From Brucella cytisi (GTDB lineage Bacteria; Pseudomonadota; Alphaproteobacteria; Rhizobiales; Rhizobiaceae): DNA of 64,000 bases. A model generated the notes under the pieces. That model saw only the letters and a program-made list of their open reading frames with translations. It was not told where the DNA came from and searched no databases. The stretch covers positions 930,001 through 994,000 of the forward strand of contig JAAVLQ010000001.1 of NCBI GenBank assembly GCA_012103075.1, in the 5' to 3' direction. The translations under genes and the position numbers were made by a program. Of the stretch, positions 56,179 through 64,000 are shown one piece after another; positions within the stretch are counted from its first letter, which is position 1; each line of letters begins with the position of its first letter.

Positions 56179-56580
56179 TTACTGGCAACCGCTCTGGCCT
56201 GAAGCCCAGCGGTTGACGTCGGCGGCGATCCTGCCGCCATGGCTTTCCTGCATCATCGGACCGAAAGCCTCGACGCGTGCAGGATTGCCTTGCGCCTGCA
56301 CGACGAGCAGCGGACGTAATGCCGGATTACGGGCGGGCACGACCAGAATGCGCGGACGTCCGGTGAAGGAATTCAGTTCCGGCGCGAGTGAGTAACCGCG
56401 GAAATCCTTGTCCTTGGATTTGAACCAGCAGTTATTTGCTGCCAGCGCGATGCGCTCCATGGTTGGCAGTGCCGCCTTGCTGGCGTCGACGGCGATGGGC
56501 CCCGTGGGTTTGCTGGAAGTGCAGGCTGCAAGCAATGCAATGGCCGGGAGGGCCAGAAGAGCGAAAGTCTTGGTCTTCAA
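56179..56580 (-). CDS. Lipoprotein, hypothetical
   Basis: A 133-aa predicted lipoprotein with lipobox LLAAC. After the signal come TGPIAVDASKAALPTMERIALAANNCWF and a C-terminal Cys. I choose a TTG start at 56580 because it gives a proper signal peptide (MKTKTFALLALPAIALLAAC) and has GGAG 7 nt upstream; ATG 56616 is in frame but has no ribosome site. Similar short lipoproteins occur across Brucellaceae; role unknown. Confidence 0.7.
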   Translation of the reverse strand: MKTKTFALLALPAIALLAACTSSKPTGPIAVDASKAALPTMERIALAANNCWFKSKDKDFRGYSLAPELNSFTGRPRILVVPARNPALRPLLVVQAQGNPARVEAFGPMMQESHGGRIAADVNRWASGQSGCQ

Positions 56581-56641
56581 GGAGGGGCTCCGATAGTGCG
56601 TGCCTTCAAAAGGCACGCATGAGAGGTGGGGGTAAACAGTG

Positions 56642-57290
56642 TCAGGCTAGTTGCGGCATGAAAGCTTTCAGTCCGTCATCCATCTCGTTCCAGATGCGCT
56701 CAAAAACCGGATGCTGTTTTGCCTTGGCGGCATATGCATCAAACTTCGGGAACTCGTCCAGCAAATCCGCTTTGCCCGAGAGCTTCTTCAACGGTTCCAT
56801 CAGAAAACGCACCGGCAACAGCCAGCAATCTGCAAGGGTCGGTTCGTCTCCAGTGGCATAGGCTTTGTCCGAGAGACGGCTTTCGACCACTTTCAGGCCG
56901 GTATGCATCTTTTCGAACAGGCGTTCGATGCTTGCATTGTCGCGCTCGGGCTTGCTCAAAAGGATGAAAAGCTTCATCGTGGGTCCAAGCACGTCCAGTT
57001 CCGTCACTCGGGCAAGGAGGCGAATAAGTGCGCGCTCGCGCGGCGTTCCGGGCAGCACGGATATTTCGGGAAAATGATCTTCGAGATATTCGGCGATCAC
57101 CGTCCCTTCGTACAGCGTTTCTCCGGAACTGGTAATCAGCACAGGAACTCGGCGGAGCGGTGTGATATTGCCGAAATCGGCTGGGAACGGGTAGGGCATG
57201 TTCATCGGCTTGAACGACAGGTCCTTCAGGTAAAGAACCCCGCGGACAAAGGCCGAGTAAGGGGAAAAGAGGTCTGGAATAAAGCTGCAT
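56642..57290 (-). CDS. Glutathione S-transferase family protein (one indel)
   Basis: A thioredoxin-like N-terminal domain (LYSRPLSPYSAFVRG expected at the active site; GNITPLRRVPVLITSSGETLYEGTVIAEYLEDHFP) and a helical C-terminal domain (ATGDEPTLADCWLLP). An extra T near 57266 shifts the first ~20 residues out of frame; corrected length 215 aa. Conjugates or reduces electrophiles with glutathione; specific substrate unknown. Confidence 0.88.
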
Positions 57291-57330
57291 GAATGAAGTT
57301 CCCTGATTCGTTATCGCTAAAATGTGCGAG

Positions 57331-57355
57331 GCATTTCCAGCAAAAGTGTGAACGC
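57331..57355. repeat. Partial copy of the GCATTTCCAGCAAAAGTG repeat
   Basis: A 25-nt match to the start of the 96-nt element, in the GST leader. It lacks the rest of the element. Confidence 0.5.
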
Positions 57356-57496
57356 TCCTGCCCGGATAGCGCATGAAACAAATATGGGGCGATCCTGACG
57401 ATTCCTCCTTGATCAGGACCCTCCCGAAGTCAAGCTGCCACGAAAATAGATGCTTTGCCAGTGCAGTTTTGCAGCTGAGGCGTCAGAGCAGGCGCA

Positions 57497-57530
57497 ATAA
57501 AAAGGCGGCTTCAATCGAGCCGCCTTTTCC
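57497..57530 (-). terminator. Terminator after purQ
   Basis: AAAGGCGGCT (57501-57510) pairs with AGCCGCCTTT (57518-57527); the minus strand continues TTATTG. It ends the purS-purQ transcript. Confidence 0.85.
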
Positions 57531-57548
57531 GTTTATCTGTGTACCAGC

Positions 57549-58221
57549 TTATGCAGCGAGGCCCAGCGCGCCAGCGAAGAGCGCCCGACCGTCATCACCG
57601 CCATGCGCGGATTCGATCAGGTTTTCCGGATGCGGCATCATGCCGAGCACATTGCCGCGTGCGTTGACGATACCGGCAATGTCATTGACCGATCCGTTCG
57701 GATTGGTGCCTTCGGCATAGCGGAACACAACCCGGCCTTCGCCTTCGAGATGCTTCAGCGTTTCGGCATCGGCGAAATAATTGCCGTCATGATGCGCGAC
57801 CGGGCAGCGGATGATCTGCCCCGGCTTGTAGCCGCGCGTGAACAACGTGTTGGCGTTGGTCACTTCGAGCTTTACTTCGCGGCAGACGAACTTGAGCGAA
57901 GCATTGCGCATCAATGCACCCGGCAGAAGTCCGGCTTCGACGAGAATCTGGAAACCGTTGCAGACACCCATGACCATGACGCCCTTATCGGCCTTCTCGC
58001 GAACGGCCTGCATCACCGGCATACGGGCTGCAATCGCACCGCATCGCAGATAGTCACCATAGGAAAAGCCGCCCGGGAATCAGGATCAGGTCCACATCGT
58101 CGGGAATGCTCGTATCGGTCTGCCAGACGGTCACCGGTGCCTGTCCGGTGATCTTGGTGAGTGCTGCGATCATGTCGCGATCGCGATTGAGGCCGGGAAG
58201 GAGAATGACTGCGGATTTCAT
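57549..58221 (-). CDS. purQ: Phosphoribosylformylglycinamidine synthase subunit PurQ (one indel)
   Basis: Glutaminase subunit of FGAM synthase. Catalytic Cys in [18 protein letters not shown], His/Glu in MMPHPENL. Near 58072-58078 the expected [11 protein letters not shown] is broken: ATTCCAGGCGGC or similar is expected and ATTCCCGGGCGGC is read (one extra base). Corrected length 223 aa. It starts 23 nt after purS. Confidence 0.94.
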
Positions 58222-58244
58222 GAGCGTCTCTGTCCTTTGCCTGA

Positions 58245-58487
58245 TCAGCCGATGGCGATGGAATAGTCTTCGATCACCGTGTTGGCGAGCAGCTTTTCGC
58301 ACATGGCCTTCAGGTCGGCTTCGGCCTTGCTCTTGTCGGAGCCATTCAGTTCGAGGTCGAAAACCTTGCCCTGACGGGCCGAGTTGACGCCGTCAAAACC
58401 GAGGCTGCCGAGCGCGCCGACGATTGCCTTGCCCTGCGGGTCGAGAACGCCGTTTTTCAGTGTAACGGTGACGCGTGCCTTGATCAC
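58245..58487 (-). CDS. purS: Phosphoribosylformylglycinamidine synthase subunit PurS
   Basis: 80 aa: [29 protein letters not shown] is the PurS signature. PurS bridges PurL and PurQ and helps ammonia channelling. The start codon is GTG (58487) with AGGA 8 nt upstream. Intact. Confidence 0.95.
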   Translation of the reverse strand: MIKARVTVTLKNGVLDPQGKAIVGALGSLGFDGVNSARQGKVFDLELNGSDKSKAEADLKAMCEKLLANTVIEDYSIAIG

Positions 58488-58541
58488 TCTGTAGTTCCTG
58501 CAATTTTAGAACGAATGAAACAGCCCGGAAGGCTTGATTTG

Positions 58542-58580
58542 GCATGATCCCGAAAACCGTGTCGACTTTTCGGGATCGTG
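58542..58580. repeat. Dispersed palindrome between purC and purS
   Basis: GCATGATCCCGAAAA..CGTGTCGAC..TTTTCGGGATCGTGC: inner arms 9-10 bp, outer arms imperfect. Same CCGAAAA/TTTTCGG family as the copies near dnaE. Confidence 0.65.
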
Positions 58581-58604
58581 CCCTTCTGGGCTGGGCGGAT
58601 CATT

Positions 58605-59369
58605 TTACTTCACAAGTGTAGGGCCAGCCGGGCGCGGCGTGTCGTTCTCGTTCATGATGCCGAGACGGCGAGCCACTTCCTGATAGGCCTCAACCAGTCC
58701 GCCCATGTCGCGGCGGAAACGGTCCTTGTCGAGCTTGTCATTGGTGGTGATGTCCCAAAGACGCGCTGAGTCCGGAGAAATTTCGTCTGCGACGACGATG
58801 CGCATCATGTCGCCTTCCCACAAGCGACCGCATTCCATCTTGAAATCGACAAGCTGGATGCCGATGCCGAGGAACAGGCCGGTCAGGAAGTCGTTGACGC
58901 GAATGGCGAGCGCCATGATGTCGTCGATTTCCGGCGGGCTTGCCCAGCCGAAAGCGGTGATATGCTCTTCGGTGACCATCGGGTCGTCGAGCGCGTCAGC
59001 CTTGTAATAGAACTCGATGATCGAGCGCGGCAGCACGGTGCCTTCTTCAAGGCCAAGGCGCTTTGCCAGCGAACCGGCAGCGACATTGCGCACAACCACT
59101 TCAAGCGGAATGATTTCCACTTCCTTGATCAGCTGCTCACGCATGTTGAGGCGGCGGATGAAGTGAGTTGGAATGCCAATGCGGTTAAGCTGGGTGAAAA
59201 TATGCTCGGAAATGCGGTTGTTCAGCACGCCTTTTCCGTCGATGACTTCATGCTTCTTTGCATTGAAAGCGGTTGCATCATCTTTGAAAAATTGGACGAG
59301 CGTACCGGGTTCAGGGCCTTCATAAAGAATCTTGGCCTTGCCCTCGTAAATACGGCGGCGACGGTTCAT
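58605..59369 (-). CDS. purC: SAICAR synthase
   Basis: Phosphoribosylaminoimidazole-succinocarboxamide synthase, 254 aa, intact. It shows [51 protein letters not shown] and [13 protein letters not shown]. It leads the purC-purS-purQ group; purB lies further upstream on the same strand. Confidence 0.96.
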   Translation of the reverse strand: MNRRRRIYEGKAKILYEGPEPGTLVQFFKDDATAFNAKKHEVIDGKGVLNNRISEHIFTQLNRIGIPTHFIRRLNMREQLIKEVEIIPLEVVVRNVAAGSLAKRLGLEEGTVLPRSIIEFYYKADALDDPMVTEEHITAFGWASPPEIDDIMALAIRVNDFLTGLFLGIGIQLVDFKMECGRLWEGDMMRIVVADEISPDSARLWDITTNDKLDKDRFRRDMGGLVEAYQEVARRLGIMNENDTPRPAGPTLVK

Positions 59370-59623
59370 GGCTTTTCTCGGATTTCCATATTTATGGTGA
59401 TCGGCTCTAAGCCGCTATTCTCGCGGGCTACCTATAGCAATTGTGGGCTTTTAACAATCCTGCTTTGTGCCCGTTCCCCGTTTTCGCTGTTTCTGATGCA
59501 AGTTTATGCATGAGTCGCAAGAAAGTAGTCTTTAGCTCTTGTATAATCTTGCTCCCCTTGCCAGCTTTAGGCAAGAGAACGGATGACGATCTCTTCTAAC
59601 TTGTAAGTCTGGGAGCTTTATGA
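59370..59623. promoter_or_regulatory. Divergent promoter region, purC / DUF1476
   Basis: About 250 nt. A perfect -10 TATAAT on the plus strand (59542-59547) stands about 80 nt before the DUF1476 start, but no good -35 is seen. A weak TTGCC/GGCAA hairpin follows. Confidence 0.4.
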
Positions 59624-59947
59624 ATGACCACTGGCATGGATGATCGCCGCGACGCTTTTGAAAAGAAATTCGCGCTTGATGCGGAACTGCGCTTCAAGGC
59701 GGAGGCACGCCGCAACAAGCTTCTGGGACTCTGGGCCGCAGACCAGCTTGGCAAGAAGGATGCGGATGCCGAAGCCTATGCCAAGGAAGTCGTTGCCGCC
59801 GACTTTGAAGAAGCTGGCGATGAGGATGTTTTCCGCAAGGTGCGCGCCGACTTCGATGCGGCAAGTGTAAGCGTTGCAGACGAAGTTATTCGTGAGAAGA
59901 TGTTTGCTTTCCTTGAAGAGGCAATCCGCCGGGTAAAGCAGGATTGA
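59624..59947 (+). CDS. DUF1476 protein (F1F0-ATPase inhibitor zeta subunit family)
   Basis: A 107-aa, helix-rich, charged protein. DRRDAFEKKFALDAELRFKAEARRNKLLGLWAA is the DUF1476 signature, the family that includes the alphaproteobacterial ATP-synthase inhibitor zeta. The inhibitory part is the N-terminal region. The ATG at 59624 follows GGGAG; ATG 59636 is an alternative. Intact. Whether it inhibits ATP synthase here is an inference from Paracoccus-type relatives. Confidence 0.88.
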   Translation: MTTGMDDRRDAFEKKFALDAELRFKAEARRNKLLGLWAADQLGKKDADAEAYAKEVVAADFEEAGDEDVFRKVRADFDAASVSVADEVIREKMFAFLEEAIRRVKQD

Positions 59948-60014
59948 TGGATGGTTCGGGGCGGAAGGATAGATAGCACTTCCGCCCTGATCCTTTGAAA
60001 TAAAGGAAATTCGA

Positions 60015-60776
60015 ATGTCGTTGTCTTCGCGCCTTCGCGCCGGGGAAACAGTGCTTTCTGCATGGTCCTCCCTTCCCGAACCCCTGACGGTCGAAATTCT
60101 CGCCCATAGCGCCTTCGATGCCGTAACGCTGGACATGCAGCATGGCGGCCACGACGAGGCGAGTGTTCTTCGTTCTCTCGGCCTTATCCTGAACGCTGGC
60201 AAGCCGCCGGTCGTGCGCGTTCCTGTCGGACGCTTCGACATGGCAAGCCGTGCGCTGGATTTTGGTGCGCAGGCGGTCATCGCTCCGATGATCAATTCCG
60301 TCGAGGATGCCCGCAGGTTTGCAGCCGCCATGAAATATCCGCCGGTGGGCGAACGCTCATGGGGCGTATTCCGGGCCAATGCGGATTACGGCGCACCGGG
60401 TTCCAACGATTATCTGACCACCGCAAATCACGATACGCTTGCCTTCGCGATGATTGAAACGCGCGATGCCTACGATGCGCTGGATGCCATTCTGGATGTT
60501 CGCGGCATCGACGGCGTTTTCGTCGGCCCCGCGGATTTCTCCATTGCGTGGAGCAACGGGCGTGAGGCAAATCCGAATTCGGATGCGATTGTGGAACCTA
60601 TCGGCAATATTGCCCGCAAAGCTGCTGCGGCAGGAAAGATCGCCGGTATTTATTCACCTTCGCCCGAGTTTGCGCGTCGCTACATTCCGCTTGGTTTCCG
60701 CTTCCTGACACTCAGCAATGATGGCGGTTATATCCGGCTCGCAGCAGAAACGCTGACCAAAGCGGTTCGCGACTAA
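60015..60776 (+). CDS. HpcH/HpaI aldolase family protein
   Basis: A 253-aa class II pyruvate aldolase-like TIM barrel. Metal and substrate residues fit TLDMQHGGHD, VRVPVGRFD, APMINSVEDARRF, MIETRDAYDALD and VFVGPADFSIAWS. Enzymes of this family cleave 2-keto-3-deoxy or 4-hydroxy-2-oxo acids to pyruvate and an aldehyde. Alone on its strand with its own terminator. Substrate unknown. Confidence 0.88.
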   Translation: MSLSSRLRAGETVLSAWSSLPEPLTVEILAHSAFDAVTLDMQHGGHDEASVLRSLGLILNAGKPPVVRVPVGRFDMASRALDFGAQAVIAPMINSVEDARRFAAAMKYPPVGERSWGVFRANADYGAPGSNDYLTTANHDTLAFAMIETRDAYDALDAILDVRGIDGVFVGPADFSIAWSNGREANPNSDAIVEPIGNIARKAAAAGKIAGIYSPSPEFARRYIPLGFRFLTLSNDGGYIRLAAETLTKAVRD

Positions 60777-60800
60777 TTCCATTGCAAGATATTCAACAAG

Positions 60801-60832
60801 AAAAGGCGGGCTGATGCCCCGCCTTTTCTTTT
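60801..60832 (+). terminator. Terminator after the HpcH/HpaI gene
   Basis: AAAAGGCGGG/CCCGCCTTTT perfect 10-bp stem with TTTTCTTTTGC tail. Confidence 0.9.
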
Positions 60833-60976
60833 GCTTACAGTGGACTCACCGGAATGTTTGGGCCCAAACAATTGCAACTGGAAGCCCGGTGAATGGGCCG
60901 ATAAGTTCGCATCAACTGCTAGCTACGCAATTTCATCGCGAACGTCTTTATCTGCGCGCTTATTCGAGGGATTTGA

Positions 60977-61195
60977 ATGTCTGAACTTGATGATCTTCTC
61001 CGTCAGAAAGCGGAAATCGAAGCACGTATCCCGGAAGCCCGGGGCGAGGAAATAGAATGGCTGAAACTGGAGTTTGCGAACCTTGCTTATAAACTGAGAG
61101 AGTTGAACGCTCTCCCTAAAGCTATCGTGGATGCTTTTACTGACAAAGCCGACACGTTCAACTCCTTCCGCGTAATGAAAGTGAAGAAAAACTAG
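60977..61195 (+). CDS. Small coiled-coil protein, hypothetical
   Basis: 72 aa, intact, with GAGGGAT upstream of the ATG. The first 50 residues are rich in Glu/Leu/Lys with heptad-like spacing (LDDLLRQKAEIEARIPEARGEEIEWLKLEF in pieces), suggesting a helical or coiled-coil protein. It lies 18 nt before the Myb-like gene, so the two are probably cotranscribed. No family recognised. Confidence 0.55.
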   Translation: MSELDDLLRQKAEIEARIPEARGEEIEWLKLEFANLAYKLRELNALPKAIVDAFTDKADTFNSFRVMKVKKN

Positions 61196-61213
61196 CTCGT
61201 CGGTGTTTTCTCA

Positions 61214-61836
61214 ATGGACCTCAAATATCTATCGCGAAATGCGGCCTTGGCGGAGCGGGCTCGTCTAAGGATATTGCGTTCCGGGTTCACGATCAGCGGG
61301 CATCGATTATGGACTGATGACGAAGACTGGGTATGTCAGTTTTTCTATCCCGATTATTTTACGATTTGCCGGGTTCTGGATACCCGGTCGAGAAAAGCAG
61401 TGCAGACACGCTGCCAAAAACTAGGGCTTGTTCCCAAGAAATTATGTTGGGGATGGTCTGCGAAACAAAAACTGCGGAAACTCTATCCAGAAGCAAGCGG
61501 GAAGAAACATGTGATGCTTTTCCCGGTGTAGACTGGTCGAAAATCCAGTCGGCAGCGCGTTATTATAATTATCGACGCAAGAAGAAGCCCTACAAGGTTA
61601 CCGGCGTTCTCTCACTTGATCAGTGCAGGAGCCGCTGTTACGAAATAAACTGGATTATGCGGGATTTGGATGACGAGGCTGGTACCGGGCGATATTTTCA
61701 AACACGCGGTTATCGTTGCAACTATCCAAACTTCAAGGCAATTAGCCGGGGGTGCGAGCCTTGGGCGGGCGATTGGAAGTACGATGGGAAGAATGGTAGC
61801 GTGTCCTACCATTCTGTTTCCCTTTCTGGTCAGTGA
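61214..61836 (+). CDS. Two-repeat Myb/SANT-like DNA-binding protein (one indel)
   Basis: Two similar modules. The first runs RLWTDDEDWVCQFFYP to AVQTRCQKLGL, the pattern of Trp-Thr-x-x-Glu-Asp, YP and a final R..LGL seen in phage-type Myb/SANT HTHs; the second begins WGWSAKQKLRKLYPEAS. The frame breaks at 61522-61526, where TTCCCAGGTGTA is expected and TTCCCGGTGTA is read; joined, the protein is 207 aa, with a C-terminal part containing four Cys (DQCRSRCYE, YRCNYPNF, RGCEPW). The codon use and isolation look accessory. Target unknown. Confidence 0.6.
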
Positions 61837-62397
61837 TGCTTGGGCGCCTGTAGTTGCGTCATGAACTCGGCGAACACCATCGAGCCTTCCGGCCACGGTC
61901 CATGCCCGGATCCCGAGTTGATATGCCCGGATTCGCCAGCGTCGATCAGCATTGCACCCCAGTCCTTCACGACATCTTCGGCAGCTTCAAAGCTGGAGAA
62001 GGGATCGTTGCGGCTGACCACGGTGATCGTGGGGAATGGCAGACGTTCACGCGGGTAGGGGCCGAACGTCATCAGATGCTTGGGGCGGATCTTGTCGTTG
62101 GAAACATCCGGAGGCGCCACGAAAAAGGCTCCAGCCACCTTGTGCTGAAAATGCGGCAAGGCATGAACTACAGTTGCAACGCCGAGCGAATGCGCGACGA
62201 GAACAATCGGCTTTGGTTGCCGCATTGGCGGCCTTTACCACTTCACCAATCCAGTCTTCGCGAACAGGTTTGGTCCACTCGGCCTGCTCGACGCGCCGCG
62301 CCGTCGAGAGTTTGCTCTCCCAACGGGTCTGCCAGTGGTCGGGGCCGGAATTGGTATAGCCGGGGATGATGAGGATATCTGCGTCTTTGACTTTCAT
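61830..62397 (-). CDS. RBBP9/YdeN-family alpha/beta hydrolase (one indel)
   Basis: A 188-aa serine-hydrolase fold: ILIIPGYTNSGPDHWQTRWE at the start, nucleophile in LVAHSLGVATVVH, and DAGESGHINSGSGHGPWPEG with the catalytic His. An extra A near 62213 breaks the frame (ATKPIVLVAH expected). Corrected length is right for the family. GGAAG precedes ATG 62397. Its 3' end overlaps the Myb-like gene by 7 nt. Substrate unknown. Confidence 0.88.
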
Positions 62398-62565
62398 GGC
62401 TTCCCATTTAGAGAGGCTTTGTAACTTCTTCAAGCCGTGCTTGTTGTATGCTTGGTATAGAAGGCATGCGAATGATGAACAGCCTGTTCGCTGATCGTGA
62501 TCTTGTGAAACATGTCCCAAATGGTGATGTTTAGGCAAGATTTGAAACACGGCGGAGAGACTGGC

Positions 62566-63523
62566 ATGACAATCAGCAGACGTAATATCCTCGGCGCTGC
62601 CGGGACTGCTGCCATGGCCAACATTCTTCCTGTTCGCGCAGAAATGCCGTCGAAGGAGGGCGACATGACACAGCATTTGGGAGCAACCGCAGTCGAAACT
62701 GAACGTACGGTTGCTCCGCTTCCATTCGCAATGACCACGCCAATGCGTGTGGCTCGCGTTGGTCTGAAGGCGCGCGATGCTGAAACATTGGCTGAATATT
62801 ATCACGATGTCGTCGGCTTGCGCGAGATGACGCGTCGCGGCGCGTCGATTGTGCTCGGTGCAGGTGACCGCGAACTGATGGAAATTGAACAGTTTTCGGC
62901 GGCCGGGCCGGACGACCCACGCAGCGCCGGTTTGTATCACACCGCATTCCTGCTGCCGACACGTGGCGACCTTTGCGCGCTGGTCGCGCCGCGCCATCGA
63001 CAAGCAATTGCCGGTCAGCGGTGCATCGGACCACAAGGTAAGCGAAGCCATCTATCTGACCGATCCCGAGGGCAACGGTATCGAAATCTATTCAGATCGT
63101 CCGAACAATGAGTGGCAATGGAATGGCGACCGTGTTGCCATGAGCACCGATCCGCTCGATGTCAGCAATTTGCTCGATGTCATCAAGCGCGAGGGCGGAG
63201 AATGGGACGGCGCACCGCAAAACACCGTGGTTGGTCACGTTCATCTGCGCGTCGGCAATGCGCATGAAGCCGAAACCTTCTGGCACAATGAACTCGGCCT
63301 CGAAACTGTTCAAACCTATGGTGACCGGGCTGTGTTCATGTCCACCGGGCGCTACCATCACCATATCGCTGCTAATGCTTGGCAGAGTGCCGGTGCTGGC
63401 AAGCGTGACGAGGATCGGACCGGCCTCGGCTGGGTTGAGCTGGAAGACACGCGTGGCGGTAATAACAGCACCTTCGTGGACCCATGGGGCAACGTGGTCA
63501 ATACGATCAAGACCAAGGCGTAA
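62566..63523 (+). CDS. VOC-family (catechol 2,3-dioxygenase-like) protein, two possible starts (one indel)
   Basis: Two glyoxalase/extradiol modules: MRVARVGLKARDAETLAEYYHDVVGL and VGHVHLRVGNAHEAETFWHNELGLETV, with WGNVVNTIKTKA at the end. An extra T near 62973 shifts the frame (GDLARWSRRAIDKQLPVSG expected). From ATG 62566 the protein has a Tat-like leader (SRRNILGAAGTAAMANILPVRAE); a second ATG at 62665 has the best ribosome site in the region (AAGGAGG). The cytosolic form is the usual one in relatives. Metal-dependent; substrate unknown. Confidence 0.85.
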
Positions 63524-63545
63524 ACCAGCCCGTCTCCGGAATGTA

Positions 63546-63581
63546 AAAAGCCCCATGTTTTCATAAACATGGGGCTTTTTT
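63546..63581 (+). terminator. Terminator after the VOC gene
   Basis: AAAGCCCCATGTTT/AAACATGGGGCTTT perfect 14-bp stem, loop TCAT, then TTT. Confidence 0.92.
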
Positions 63582-63610
63582 CGATCCAAATTATGAACCA
63601 ATTAAAGGGG

Positions 63611-63735
63611 GCGCAGATTTTGGTTATGACGTGCCGAAAATCGCGACTTGCAAGAACCAGAGCGCAGCGTATCTGAGGTACGTGAGCACCGGAAGCGCAG
63701 TAAGACGCGATTTGCAGGCCGTCAGAGCCGAAATC
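63611..63735. repeat. Structured intergenic sequence before purB, possible dispersed element
   Basis: Contains paired-looking segments (TGACGTGCC..GGCCGTCA; ATCGCGACTTGCA..ACGCGATTTGCA) and no ORF. It resembles small Brucellaceae intergenic elements, but no second copy is in this window. Confidence 0.35.
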
Positions 63736-64000
63736 TTAACCGAAGACGCGCTTGAAAATCGTATCTACATGCTTGGTGTGGTAGCCGAGATCGAACTTTT
63801 CGCGGATCTGGTCTTCGGAAAGCGCGGCGCGCACTTCCGTGTCGGCCAGCAGTTCCTCAAGGAAGTCGGCGTCCTGTTCCCAGACCTTCATGGCATTGCG
63901 CTGCACAAGACGATAAGCATCTTCACGCGACACACCTGCCTGAGTGAGCGCCAGAAGCACGCGCTGCGAATGCACCAGACCGCGGAACTTGTTCATGTTT
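63736..64000 (-). CDS. purB: Adenylosuccinate lyase, C-terminal end (partial)
   Basis: Open to the right edge. It has the C-terminal text of PurB (HSQRVLLALTQAGVSREDAYRLVQRNAM and LLADTEVRAALSEDQI). It acts twice in purine synthesis, including the step after PurC. The stop is at 63736-63738. Only about 88 residues are visible. Confidence 0.93.
   Translation of the reverse strand, partial: NMNKFRGLVHSQRVLLALTQAGVSREDAYRLVQRNAMKVWEQDADFLEELLADTEVRAALSEDQIREKFDLGYHTKHVDTIFKRVFG

Overview
The window is chromosomal DNA from an alphaproteobacterium of the Brucella/Ochrobactrum group (Rhizobiales). The main evidence is gene order and protein sequence: nuoA-N, birA, rnj, mce, DUF1467, proS, lolC/E-lolD and dnaE in one direction, then rpsD, ttcA, and a purL/bolA/grxD and purQ/purS/purC/purB group on the other strand. 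There is no rRNA operon, CRISPR array or prophage. The RNA genes are two tRNA-Asp copies and one probable MmgR/suhB-family sRNA.

Layout. 1-5.1 kb: an RND efflux pump (end of the adaptor, then the permease), a Tat-exported AstE/AspA-like hydrolase and an ecotin-type protease inhibitor. 5.1-10 kb: NhaA (minus strand) and a TAXI-type TRAP transporter (binding protein, terminator hairpin, fused permease). 10-13.5 kb: a TetR/SRPBCC pair with a palindromic operator, tandem tRNA-Asp genes and a lipoprotein hydrolase. 13.9-29.5 kb: the complete complex I operon with a GFA-family gene between nuoC and nuoD, and a NuoE with an unusual C-terminal extension. 29.5-41.1 kb: birA, RNase J, methylmalonyl-CoA epimerase, proS, the Lol exporter and dnaE. 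41.2-45.7 kb: an accessory stretch with an NmrA-like reductase, an HxlR regulator, and an IS630-type element that has split a small secreted-protein gene. 45.8-64 kb: rpsD, ttcA, an inositol-monophosphatase family gene with a likely sRNA behind it, an MFS exporter, monothiol glutaredoxin and BolA, the purine genes, a MocR regulator, a DUF1127 gene carrying an in-frame 96-nt dispersed repeat, a two-repeat Myb/SANT-like protein, and a VOC protein.

Two things shape how the annotation should be read. First, many genes, including ones normally essential (nuoB/D/F/G/H/I/J/L/M, rnj, dnaE, purL), are broken by one- or two-base indels; undoing the indels returns the genes to whole-codon lengths (checked for nearly all of them). 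I treat these as consensus errors, not decay, and give such genes as single CDSs. Second, the errors are not random. Reading the window by eye I found only one intact CCWGG (11276-11280), where base composition would predict well over a hundred, and about half of the indels sit where the conserved protein requires CCAGG or CCTGG. This looks like systematic miscalling at a modified motif, so the strain probably methylates CCWGG.

Functionally the window is mostly core metabolism (respiration, purine synthesis, RNA and DNA processing, envelope lipoprotein export) interleaved with short accessory segments and dispersed palindromic repeats.
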